Positions 1 to 8,540 of a stretch of 64,000 nucleotides of DNA are shown here, piece by piece. Source of the stretch: Ampelocalamus luodianensis. Taxonomy: Eukaryota; Streptophyta; Magnoliopsida; Poales; Poaceae. Each line of letters starts with the position of its first letter. Position 1 is the first letter of the stretch. The position numbers were made by a program, and so were the translations under genes. Location of the stretch: the NCBI GenBank assembly GCA_036346255.1, contig CM070623.1, forward strand, positions 5,498,407-5,562,406. The letters run 5' to 3'. Under the pieces are notes generated by a model, which was not told the DNA's origin, made no database searches, and was given only the letters and a program-made list of their open reading frames with translations.

Positions 1-440
1 CTTGCATGTATATCATTGCATCTTGTGTGTTGGATCGCAAGCACGGAAGTTGTGCTCATCATCGCTCTTTTCCCCAAACCTTCAGAAGCCGCGGATCCAG
101 GACATTATGCATACTACGAAGATCCAGATGTTGAAGGCCAAGGAGCCGATGAAGAGTAGTATAGTCCGTAGTTGTTCTAGTCTTGCCTCAGTCTAGCTGA
201 CTCAGTTGATACTCGTGGATCACCAATATTACCCAAGTCATTGGATAATATCGGTTGTACATTGGTTTCCTCAGTCGCTTGCCTGTGGAGAGATGTGCTC
301 CCCTCCTTTTGCTTCTGTTGTCACTTCTGCTACTTTTGTAATGTAATCATTTGGCATGTTCGGCCCTTATTGTAAAACTTGGTCCGATGTGATCTATGTA
401 AACTCTGATATTGTTTAATTAATGTTTTGTTTGGTCTACG
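1..440 (+). other. LTR-retroelement-like 3' debris
   Basis: An acidic reading-frame tail is visible at 91-159 on the plus strand (ADPGHYAYYEDPDVEGQ, then ADEE and a stop). It resembles in style the acidic tails found inside long grass LTRs, such as the one at about 22.70-22.79 kb here (FEDAEDPQVDQAQYYQDP). The downstream sequence is T-rich and AT-rich and reads like the 3' part of an LTR. No TG...CA end or target duplication can be assigned, so this is probably a truncated retroelement remnant. Confidence 0.3.
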
Positions 441-589
441 TTATGTATGAAATGATTCAGTAATGTATCTGTGAGCACTATCTACTGATCCAGGGAATAG
501 TGCAGTAGTTTTCACAAAGGATTCCGATTTCAAAATCCGGGTCCGACATGGTGTTTGGAAAAATCTGGTTAGTTTACTGCCAGATCCTT

Positions 590-1090
590 GTATAGGCATG
601 TGGCTTTTTTGTGTGTGTGTGTGGGGGGGTGTCACTAATAAGAAATTACAAAAGCTTTGGCCCAGTAAAATTCCACTCAAAGTTAAAATTTTCCTCTGAC
701 AAACTTATCAGAATAGAATTCAGATGATAGATCAACTTAGATTGAGGATGTGGAAAGAGAAGGCTAAATTTTCATTGTGTTCTGGCTAAATTTGCCTGGT
801 TGTGTGTCAAAGAGATTTTAATGTGGGAAAGAGCTCTGGATTCTTTAGATGATCTCCAACTTTGGTGGCTAGATAAAAGTGCTAACGATTACCACATTGG
901 TTTATTCAATTTTGCAGCTTTGGCTTGAATGCTCTGAAAAATCTGGAATAAAGTGGCGATTGAGAAGACTTTTTCTAAGCAACCAATTAAAGTTATGTTC
1001 AAATTTGTATCGTGTTTACAGCGGTGGCGAATTCTAACCAACGAAGCTGGTCGACTAAAGCTAGAAGGACTGCTGTGTGATGGAGAATGA
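590..1090 (+). pseudogene. LINE (non-LTR retrotransposon) ORF2 C-terminal fragment
   Basis: Plus-strand translation around 655-700 gives KLWPSKIPLKVKIFL. This is the start of the zinc-binding zf-RVT segment found at the C-terminus of plant LINE reverse transcriptases, usually W..K.P.K.K.F.W. Further on, 910-1080 reads FAALA, then MLWKIWNKVAIEKTFSKQP, then RWRILTNEAGRLKLEGLLC, the usual alW.iWn...F....p spacing of these proteins. Stops and frame changes interrupt it, so it is dead. Only the extreme 3' end of an ORF2 is present, as expected for a 5'-truncated copy. A run of 21 T (1108-1128) follows. I am fairly sure of the family and unsure of the exact limits. Confidence 0.6.
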
Positions 1091-1865
1091 CTAGTTGTTT
1101 TCACTAGTTTTTTTTTTTTTTTTTTTTTGGTCTTTGTCAGTGAGGGGTTGGTTTCAGTTGTTTGACTGCTTCTGTGTTAACTTGTTATGTTTCTGGTGGA
1201 CTTATTTGTTAGTCTTAGCTAGCTGGATATGCGATGTGACTAAGCATCACAAGGATATACGATGTGACAAATCATCTGATCGAGAATGTTTGTTGCAGAG
1301 CAACCCATCGTTGGCCTTTTCTTTTCGGGTTCATAATTTGTTCGTAGTTACTGTAAACAAAGACGTACGTATGCTTGTGTGGCCCCTGTGTACTATAAGA
1401 AAGATCATTTGCAAATCTAAGAGGAAAATTGCACAGCGCACCTACCGCACATTGGGGAAAAATATTCAGAGTAGATAAAAGATGACTGTCCTTTCGCAAA
1501 GAACCCATAATCACAGAAGGTGGCATGGCACTGACTAGCTTCCTTTCGCTAGCTCTCGCACACGCGGCCAGTACGAGTATCATGTGCTCATCATTTCATT
1601 AGCTAGCACTATTACAGAATAGGCTATACGCGCAGCAACGATCGAGACCATGTTACGTGCATGTTTAGTTAATCAATATACTGGATTGAGCATGTGCTAG
1701 TCATTCTGCTTGACCTTTCAAACTTGAGCATTTTGCCGCCAGTACGTACGTAGGGGAGTCGCATATGCTAGCAAACACATGCAAGCAGCTAGCAAACAGT
1801 AGTTAAATAAATCGCTGTAGCTAGGTAATAAAGCAAACAACCTATGATGGAACGATGCAGGCATG
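1091..1865. other. Intergenic stretch, no gene recognised
   Basis: This begins with a 21-nt T tract (1108-1128) after the LINE fragment. Open frames of about 100-127 codons occur on both strands but have no recognisable domain and overlap each other. They look like chance ORFs. Nothing else could be assigned. Confidence 0.5.
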
Positions 1866-1874
1866 CCAAGTTGG

Positions 1875-2253
1875 AGAGCCTTTATTATTTTTTAATCATT
1901 TTTTAGAAATTATTTTAAAGATAGCCACTTCTTAACTTTTTTTAAATTCTAACCTCTTTGGTCACGCCATGGTCCGTGATATGACTAAACTGTGCTATCA
2001 CGCCACCGACTATGGTGTGACCAAACTGTGTTGTCACGCCACCGACTCATTTGGACACGTCCGTTTTTAGGCTAAGTTCTGTCACGCCAAGAATAGTGGC
2101 ATGACAGCATCACACCACAGTCGGTGGCGTGATAGCACAGTTTGATCACGCTACGGGTCATGGTGTAACCAAAGAGATAAGAATTATAAATAAAGTTAGA
2201 ATGATGCTATCTTTAAAATAACTTTTAAAAAAGATTAAATAATAAAAAGAATT
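1875..2253. mobile_element. MULE-type MITE, 379 bp, with 9-bp target duplication
   Basis: The element is flanked by perfect copies of CCAAGTTGG (1866-1874 and 2254-2262), the 9-bp duplication expected of Mutator-like elements. The ends are AT-rich inverted repeats: the left end reads TTTATTATTTTTTAATC and the right end in reverse reads TTTTTATTATTTAATC. The interior is a large imperfect palindrome built from 'ggtcacgcca' and 'tcacgccaccgac' motifs on both arms. There is no coding capacity, so it is non-autonomous. It belongs to the same family as the split MITE at 7088-17394, which shares the ggtcacgcca-type core. Confidence 0.75.
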
Positions 2254-2262
2254 CCAAGTTGG

Positions 2263-3120
2263 AAGCTTTCATTTCTTTCGATAAGGTGGCAAACTAAAGA
2301 AACTGGAAACTAAGAAGAAGAGGGCAATAAATACTATATCATCATCTTATATTCTTATTAGCAGTGGCGGATCCAGGATTAAATTCTAGGTATGACGGTG
2401 CCACTTCCACGCCAAACGCCGTCTCGTAGCACACCGCTTTGATTTGGTTGCTCGGTCCTTGTTCGATGGCGTTGAACTTTTTTTGTTCAACTAAATTCTT
2501 TTTTTAGAGAACAAATGTTCAATAAACTGATAAAATAAATCATTTTGGAGCCGGGTGGCGCCGCGGCGTGGCCCGTGTCACCCGTCGCTGTGGCACGCGC
2601 TCGAACTGTGCCACGACCACCTCGCGTGCTTCATGCCCTGGGCGCTCGCCACCACCTTAAATGCGCGCGCCGCTACGGCGTCGCCCGCTTTGCGTTCGTG
2701 GGCTTCCTCTAAGTGGACACATCATTCGATAAGGTGTTGGATGCATGAACCCATCTATCATGGAAATAAGGGCATGTGAAAATCTGGAAGTTATGACCTG
2801 ATTTTTGCAAAAGACACCAAGGAAATGCACTCCTATAGAAACCATGCTTCTAGATACTAAACATACCGTCACAACTCATAAAAATTTAGTAGCCTGGCAT
2901 AGGAACATCTCCTGGTTACACTTGTATCTTTTAACCTCATGTAGTCATGTATCACCTTAATCCAAATATTACCTCTAATGATTGCAGAAACTACCCAACC
3001 ATATGAATAGGCTACTAAACAAACTACCCAACTCTATGTCATCGTGAGATTGACTTCACCAAGACTTCCCATAAATTTGCAAACATTTAGCAAGACAAGC
3101 CACCTCACCTAAACCCCCTA
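2263..3120. other. Unassigned stretch with a short GC-rich island
   Basis: Positions 2550-2710 are GC-rich and coding-like on both strands, but no protein family was recognised. The rest is AT-rich. This could be a leftover of a host gene exon near the EPSPS fragment. It does not contain the next EPSPS exon in any form I can see. Confidence 0.3.
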
Positions 3121-3182
3121 AAATCTCATCTCTACATGGAGTTCACCCAAAAGGAGGATGAGGAGCCTTTCTGCTAGCTCAC

Positions 3183-3370
3183 CTCGGACAGGGTGGAGAG
3201 CAGGAGGATCCGGTGGGAGAGCGACATGGACCAGGGCAGCTCCACGGCGCCGGAGATCTCCCGGATGGGCTGCAGCACGATCTCCTCCACGCCGGCCTTC
3301 GCCGGCGCCGCCACCGAGGCCGCGACCACTGCACGGCGCGGTCGCAGACGCGCCACGGTGCCGCCTGCCG
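3183..3370 (-). pseudogene. EPSP synthase exon 1 fragment (shikimate pathway)
   Basis: The minus-strand translation reads AAPAKAGVEEIVLQPIREIS, then GAVELP, then WSMSLSHRILLLSTLSE. This matches the mature N-terminus of plant 5-enolpyruvylshikimate-3-phosphate synthase, where the family has LPGSKSLSNRILLLSALSE. In plants this plastid enzyme joins shikimate-3-phosphate and PEP. The coding match stops at GAG followed by GTGAGC, a good splice donor, where exon 1 of grass EPSPS genes ends. The conserved glycine and lysine of the GSKSLSNR motif are changed (G to W, K to M). The lysine contacts substrate in the family, so even the exon encodes a defective site. About 13 codons of the Ala/Arg-rich transit-peptide end precede it. 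No exon 2 was seen nearby, so this is a duplicated or transposon-carried exon. Homology is from recalled family sequence. Confidence 0.8.
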
Positions 3371-3929
3371 TGGAGCTAATTAATTAAGCAAACGACAGTG
3401 GTGGTTTAATAATAATTAGTTAATTTGTCGACATCACAAGTCACCACTGAAGCTCGCTGCATGTGGAGGCAAGTGTCAGCTCTGCGATTCCCTGATCCGG
3501 ATCGGTCGAGAGCTTGTATGCACATATTTTATACAAAAATTTAGATTAGAAATCCTAAAACAAAAATTTATTGTCAAAACATATACAAATTTGTTTTTAC
3601 AATTAAAATGGCAAATTTAATTCTTAAAATTTTGCATAATGACTCTTTTTAAGGTTTGTAGGTTGCCTGCAGTGTCGTGTTAAAAGCCCATTATGCTAAT
3701 TAAACAACAAAGTTTTAGCCATCCAAATTAATAAAACAGGGAGTTTCCTACTATATGATTAATATATGTTCTTCGATTGAAAATAAGTGTTACTTAGAGC
3801 ACATAGTTGGTGTGAATGCACGGGCCAGTGACTGGTAAATCTTAATACACAAGTTAAAGGTTAGTATTATGACACGAACAACCCAAGAATGACTCAACAA
3901 ATCCAACCAGAATTTACATAATGGACTTC
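3371..3929. other. AT-rich intergenic DNA
   Basis: This lies between the EPSPS exon fragment and the tail of the DUF594 gene. It probably includes 3' flanking sequence of the latter near 3930. No gene or repeat was recognised. Confidence 0.4.
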
Positions 3930-4264
3930 TCAACCTAGCACAATCTTGGATAAATGAGTCGACAAAAGGAGGAGACAGGACAGGAGATACAGTCTTTCCT
4001 TAGGTTTGTCGTCCGTTGTAGTTCCTTTTATCCGTTTCCTTTTCTGGCGACACAGACCATCAGGACCTAATTCGCGAAAAGCTTTACATTCTTCTAATTT
4101 TTTTTCTTTTTTTTCTTCTGGTTTCGGAACACGAGTTTCGTCGCTAATTTGGCCGATGCGGAACGGGCAAGCATGTTCTGCCATAATCCACACGATGGTT
4201 GTCAGTTCACCGCCACGGCTGAGCTGCTTGGCATGGGAATCTCTGCTGCATCGGGTGCCCGCCT
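3930..4264 (-). pseudogene. Detached C-terminal segment of the DUF4220/DUF594 gene
   Basis: Minus-strand translation from about 4262 gives GTRCSRDSHAKQLSRGGELT, then TIVWIMAEHACPFRIGQ and DETRVPKPEEKKEKK, ending at a stop near 3930. In the grass DUF594 family the segment 'AG.RCSRE.HAKQL..GGEL.T..WL..EH...FR.G' directly follows the body found here at 5211-7052. About 35 residues that should lie between (the LVSDG...ALLGAEL...VDKLLY stretch) are missing and about 950 bp of other DNA sits in the gap. A TCTAG at the 5' edge could act as a splice acceptor, so the tail might still be joined by splicing, but the missing motif argues for decay. A lysine-rich tail with a hydrophobic last 15 residues ends the frame. 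Confidence 0.65.
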
Positions 4265-4324
4265 AGACCAGCATAAATATGGAGATGTTAATATATATAA
4301 TAATAATTACAGATAAATAAATAA

Positions 4325-4753
4325 ATAAGGATTATTATATCCTCGTCATCTAGCCCCCCAACTTCAAGTGAAAATAATTTATTTATAAAAGAGGGGTAGT
4401 CGTAAAATGTCGTACGACCACGAAGTAGTCGCAAAAGATCTTACGACCACAAAGTAGTCGTGGAAGGTCTTACAACCACAAGATAGTCGTGGAATGATGG
4501 TCAGAAGTAAAAGACTTTTGGACTGGTATTTCATTTTGATCAGAAAAAAGACTTGATCAAGAAAGTAATTTCGCTTGAGGTGTAAAGGCAGACTCGGTTT
4601 TCTCGAACAGGCAAATTAAAGAATCTCAATCGACTCTCACAAATCTGTCCGTTTGAGCGGTTCTCGAAGAGGTGACAATTGTTGAGTTCCCACGATCTTT
4701 AACTCAATCGTGCGGTTATAGAAACTTGTCGCTTGCACCGTGAGCCAAGCTCT
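4325..4753. repeat. Fragment related to the Tat-element LTR-adjacent region
   Basis: The phrase 'atcctcgtcatctagcccc' at about 4336 matches the polypurine-tract and LTR-border region of the Tat elements at 23598 and 57444 (tcctcgtca.ctagcccc). A three-unit array of about 37 bp follows. This is probably a small piece of a related retroelement, and it is one component of the DNA that split the DUF594 gene. Confidence 0.35.
4388..4492. repeat. Short tandem array with GTCGT/ACGAC hairpin units
   Basis: Three diverged units of roughly 37 bp each contain 'acgaccac(g/a)aagtagtcg', so each unit can fold on itself (CGAC...GTCG). The purpose is unknown. It lies within DNA related to the Tat border region. 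Confidence 0.5.
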
Positions 4754-5086
4754 AAGGGCATGCGCAGCTTACGGTGCTAGCGATCCTTTTGGTCTCCTGG
4801 CTTCAGTGCTAACCACTGCAATAATCGGTGGTAGCTTGCATTTTGCTGGAATTGTTGCATGTACATGCACCGGTGCTAGCTCATGGGGAAAAGAATTGGC
4901 CTGGTTTTAAGTAAAATAGGCAAGAAGAGAGTGTGTGGTGTGGAGAAAAATGTGTAGTATTTTATTTAGTTGTGAATTTCACCCTAGAGAGAGAATGATA
5001 TGCTAAACATTGTAGGAGAAAATAAATCTAGCACCTCTATGACGTGACAATGAAGTAGAGAATCTAGCCATATTGTACATAGGCTA
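4754..5086. mobile_element. Probable MITE with AGGGCATG-type ends
   Basis: The left end reads 'agggcatgcgcagcttacgg' and the right end in reverse reads 'agcctatgtacaatatggct'. These are compatible with the common grass MITE terminus AGGGCATGTACAATGG followed by a GCTAG motif. The interior holds a short hydrophobic reading frame with no recognised family. No clear target duplication was found, so the borders are tentative. It sits inside the interrupted 3' part of the DUF594 gene. Confidence 0.4.
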
Positions 5087-7052
5087 ATAATATTTCGTGT
5101 CCAAATGTCCGTCGATCTAGCAGATCTGATGGTTTGCGCAGATCGTACAACCCCCAAAAAAAGGCTGTCGAAAAATAGAGAGAAAAATGATTTTTTAAAA
5201 AAACAATGCTTCTCCTCTCGCTGTCTAAACCCCACTCGCTGTCTGCATCCTTTTTGTTGCGCAGGATCCTGGCAAGCTTCTCCTCTCTTGTTGTGGAACA
5301 ACTGGGTTGATCTTTACCTTTATCCCATACCTCCTCCAAAGCATCGCAGGTTACTTCGTACAGGCTACCAAGCACAAGGCCTGGTAGCATGTTTGGGCGT
5401 ACAGCGACAAGGAACATCAGGTATTCCGACAGCGCCTTGATCGCCTTCGCATGGGTCGACGGCCTCATCCCTGCAATTTTTCCCTTGATGAACTGTTGAT
5501 CGCTACACAACAGGAAAACTTGTGTGGCAATGTGCCAGACAAGGACGTCCTCTTGGAATTCACGGCCGAATGCCAGAACAAATCTGTGTAATTTCTGGCC
5601 ACACCTTCTTGCTGCCGCCTGACCCCAAGATGTCGTGATATCCTCCATGGAGTAAGCACGCGGGAGTGTCGCCTCCTCGTACGTTGACTTCAATACTTGC
5701 TGTATCCGTTTGAACACCAACCCCTTTACATCAGAAATCTCAAGGCCCTCCGAGTAGTGGTAATCGTTCCAACCGTTCGCCAGTCCAACATGCTTCGCCT
5801 GTCTGCTCCATAGACTCGTCGTGTCACGAGTGCACTCATGCAACAAGTTGTACTGCCCAATGGTGCCCGGCCACAGTCTGTAGCTACTACTTGGCGCCCT
5901 GAGGAGTAGCCGGCCCGGATCCATAGACACGACGGAACGGCGGAGCCGGCGCCATCTTCCAGTGCACAGAAATGCATGGTGAAGCCAACACCGTGGCCTA
6001 GCGTCCAAGAACGCATATGTCCATGTCGACACTAGTGCCCTGAGTAGCCATCTCAAATCCAGGAGGAAGGCAGAAACCAGCAAGGCGTAAGTGATAATCA
6101 TATCTGCTCTCCTCTGAAATTCTTTATTGTACAAGCAAAACAGCAGGAACGCCGCGGCGGTGAAGGGCAGCGAAAGGACACGGATAATGTAGCCACCCCA
6201 GGTGTGGACCATGGCTGCCTTGGTGTAGAGGATGTCGTACATGAGGGAGAGCTCCATCTCGACCACCTTGCACATGTTCTTCCATTCGAGAGAGAGTATT
6301 TTCCTGCTGGTATCATGCTTGGTTCTGTCGCCCGACGAATCAACGATGGCACGCCGCCAGAAATCGATCTGGTTGTGAGCAACCAGCAGGGCTTCTTCAT
6401 TATCAAGCTCCCGTCCACATACTTGGCAACACCGACACCTGCTGCCCTCACGCTCAGTGGATCTGCCCTCACGCTTAGTGGATCTGCCCACACGCTCAGT
6501 CGGCTGCTGCTTCTTGCTTGAGCTCCGGATGCTGCCCAGATCGCCTCGCCGCAGCGCGAATGCCCTCTCCCCATACTTGGCAACACCGACGACGAGCATG
6601 ATGGTCGATGCCAGGAGCAAGGCCCCGCCACCGCCGCCAACATATATATGCTTGTACGGGACATAGATAGCTACCGCGACCTGCATGACATCTTTTAGTA
6701 CCCCGCGCCACGAGAGAATGTTGTCCTCGAGGGAGTAGGCGCCGATGTTGTCCGGGCCACCGAGATGCACAAGGAGGAACGGTGCCCAGAACGCGACGAG
6801 CTGCTGCTCTCGCGACGTGCTGCCGACGGACAGGTGGCCGAGGGCGTACGTCGGGGCCCAGCCGGCCAGCTGGTACGCCAGCCACAGGAAGAGCCTCCGC
6901 CCACTGAATGCTTTACGCCGACGGATCCCGGCGAAGAGGGCGAGGACAAGATGCGCGGCGAGGCTGCCAATGACCACTATCCGGATCGCCCATTTATCCG
7001 GAAGAAATTTAGTCATCCGATCCAGCAATCTATCCATTGCTCTTTTACCCAT
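5064..7052 (-). CDS. DUF4220/DUF594 plant membrane protein, C-terminus broken
   Basis: An uninterrupted 662-codon frame starts at the ATG at 7052. Residues 1-614 look like the grass DUF4220-DUF594 family (proteins of unknown function, usually near 650-750 residues). There is a membrane helix at about 21-42, further helices over about 52-160, the HLGGPDNIGAYSLEDN signature at 96-111, and the C-terminal segment REEKLARILRNKKDADSEW near 590-608. The linker at about 180-205 holds short repeats of the type RSTEREG. After residue 614 (about 5211) the match ends and the frame runs 48 codons through foreign DNA. The expected C-terminal piece lies at 3930-4264. The 5' side is also disturbed: a MITE lies about 27 bp upstream of the ATG and carries a 10-kb CACTA insertion. 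I infer a recently damaged gene, possibly still making a truncated protein. Confidence 0.75.
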   Translation of the reverse strand: MGKRAMDRLLDRMTKFLPDKWAIRIVVIGSLAAHLVLALFAGIRRRKAFSGRRLFLWLAYQLAGWAPTYALGHLSVGSTSREQQLVAFWAPFLLVHLGGPDNIGAYSLEDNILSWRGVLKDVMQVAVAIYVPYKHIYVGGGGGALLLASTIMLVVGVAKYGERAFALRRGDLGSIRSSSKKQQPTERVGRSTKREGRSTEREGSRCRCCQVCGRELDNEEALLVAHNQIDFWRRAIVDSSGDRTKHDTSRKILSLEWKNMCKVVEMELSLMYDILYTKAAMVHTWGGYIIRVLSLPFTAAAFLLFCLYNKEFQRRADMIITYALLVSAFLLDLRWLLRALVSTWTYAFLDARPRCWLHHAFLCTGRWRRLRRSVVSMDPGRLLLRAPSSSYRLWPGTIGQYNLLHECTRDTTSLWSRQAKHVGLANGWNDYHYSEGLEISDVKGLVFKRIQQVLKSTYEEATLPRAYSMEDITTSWGQAAARRCGQKLHRFVLAFGREFQEDVLVWHIATQVFLLCSDQQFIKGKIAGMRPSTHAKAIKALSEYLMFLVAVRPNMLPGLVLGSLYEVTCDALEEVWDKGKDQPSCSTTREEKLARILRNKKDADSEWGLDSERRSIVFLKNHFSLYFSTAFFWGLYDLRKPSDLLDRRTFGHEILLAYVQYG

Positions 7053-7078
7053 TTTTTTTTAAAATAAGGCCTGCACCG

Positions 7079-7397
7079 GAATTAAGAGAATTTTTTTATT
7101 AATTAATCTTTTTTCAAATTTAATTTTAAAGTTAACCCCGGCACACCTTATTTTAAATTTTGATCCCTTTGGTCACGCCACCGTCCGTGACGTAAAAAAA
7201 TAACACTGTCACGTCAGCCCGTTTCTAGGCAAACTCGGCGTGACAGTGTTGTTTGGTCACGCCACTACCAGTGATGTGACAAAAAGTGTATTTTTTCGGA
7301 CTTATCCTATAGCGTGACAATGTTATTTTGTCACGCCATGGATGGTGGCGTGACCAAAAGGGTCAGAATTGAAAATAAAGTGTGCCGGGGTTAACTT
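7079..7397. mobile_element. Left part of MULE-type MITE split by CACTA
   Basis: The MITE starts at 7088 after the 9-bp sequence GAATTAAGA (7079-7087), which recurs at 17395-17403. Its terminal repeat TTTTTTATTAATTAATC and the following 'aaatttaattttaaag' are mirrored at 17350-17394. The interior contains 'ggtcacgccac' and 'gtgacaaaa' repeats in inverted arrangement, as in the MITE at 1875-2253. The CACTA element entered at 7397/7398, so CTT (7395-7397) is both MITE sequence and CACTA target duplication. Most of the MITE lies on this side. Confidence 0.8.
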
Positions 7398-7429
7398 CAC
7401 TACTACAAAACAGGCTATAGTAGACACCC

Positions 7430-7830
7430 ATCACAGACGGGTTAATTTGAATCCGTCTGTGTTGAGTCTGTTGGGGCGCGGCATTTGCTTTGCCGGCCTA
7501 TCACAGACGGTTCTTATTAGTAACCGTCTGTGATAAGCATATATCACATACGGTTTATGTACAGAACCATCTGTGAAATATCATAGACAGTTCTATTTAT
7601 GAACCGTCTGTGATAATCCTCCATATCACAGACGGTTTATGAATAGAGCCGTCAGGATATGTCGCGAACGATTCTGTACATAACCGCTCGTGATAATCCT
7701 CCGTATCACAGATGGTTGATAAATAGCACCGTCTGTGAAATATCACAGACGATTTTATTCATAAACCGCTCGTGATATATACTATGAATGACAGTTCATA
7801 TTTTGAACCGCTCGTGATATCCTCGCGCTA
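7430..7830. repeat. 5' sub-terminal repeat array of CACTA
   Basis: About ten copies of 'tcacagacggtt' / 'aaccgtctgtgat' occur in alternating orientation, so neighbouring copies form hairpins. In En/Spm, arrays like this bind the element's DNA-binding protein. The last copies run up to a TATA-like 'ctataaatac' at about 7829-7838, suggesting the array also sits next to the tnp2 promoter. Confidence 0.8.
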
Positions 7831-7840
7831 TAAATACAGA
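7828..7840 (+). promoter_or_regulatory. Candidate TATA box of the CACTA tnp2 gene
   Basis: The sequence gctataaatacag lies directly after the sub-terminal array and upstream of a purine-rich leader (7895-7985, gaggagaagg-type) and of the tnp2 reading frame at 8541. Position and sequence fit a plant TATA box. Use of this site is inferred. Confidence 0.45.
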
Positions 7841-8540
7841 GTACCCCGCTTCTTCCCATTTGAGCCCTTTCCCAGATAAAGCCCACTGCGCCGCCGACAG
7901 AGAGAGAGGGGAGGAGAAGGAGAGGAGAAAGGGAGGGAGAAGAGAAAGAGAGGAGAAAGGGAGGGAGAAGGAGAGAAATCTGAAGAGATCGATTTGGTAT
8001 TTTCGTCGTGAGCTCCGAGGGTAACAATCTTTATAACCCAATTGAGATATTGTAGAATATGCTAAGCATCGCGTGTATAAGAGCCGAAATGGGAGTGGGT
8101 CCTTCCATAGCATCGGGTAACCATACGTGAAGAGGGAATTGTGCGGATTTCAGAATCGCACCAAGGAATAATAAAAAGCACACAAAGTAGTAAGGAATTA
8201 ATCCCATTATTAGGAATGCGGTTATTAGCTATTTTGAACAAATCCCGAAACTCTACCCTTTAGAGCATCTGCAATTTACGTGCTTAATTAGCCGGTTCGA
8301 ATGGCTAGATTTGATGCTAGAACCGATTCCACAAGTGGAAGCTGCCTATTCAAACAAAACTCTAGGAACCGATGCAAACTTTTGCATCCGGATGTAAGGA
8401 ATAGAATAATATTTTTCATTGGGTGGTTGGAATAATATTAAAGTTACGTGGGGGAAGGAAATGGAGAGAGAGAGAGAGCGTTGAGAGAGATTTTATTAAT
8501 CTAATTTGACACTATATATTTTGTTACATGTGTAGCGTAG

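Noticed and set aside
1095..1478. 127-codon plus-strand open frame
   Set aside because: It starts in a poly-T tract, has no domain, and overlaps a similarly long frame on the other strand.
4780..4910. Hydrophobic frame GLLASVLTTAIIGGSLHFAG as a membrane peptide gene
   Set aside because: It lies within a probable MITE, has no convincing start or promoter, and matches no family.
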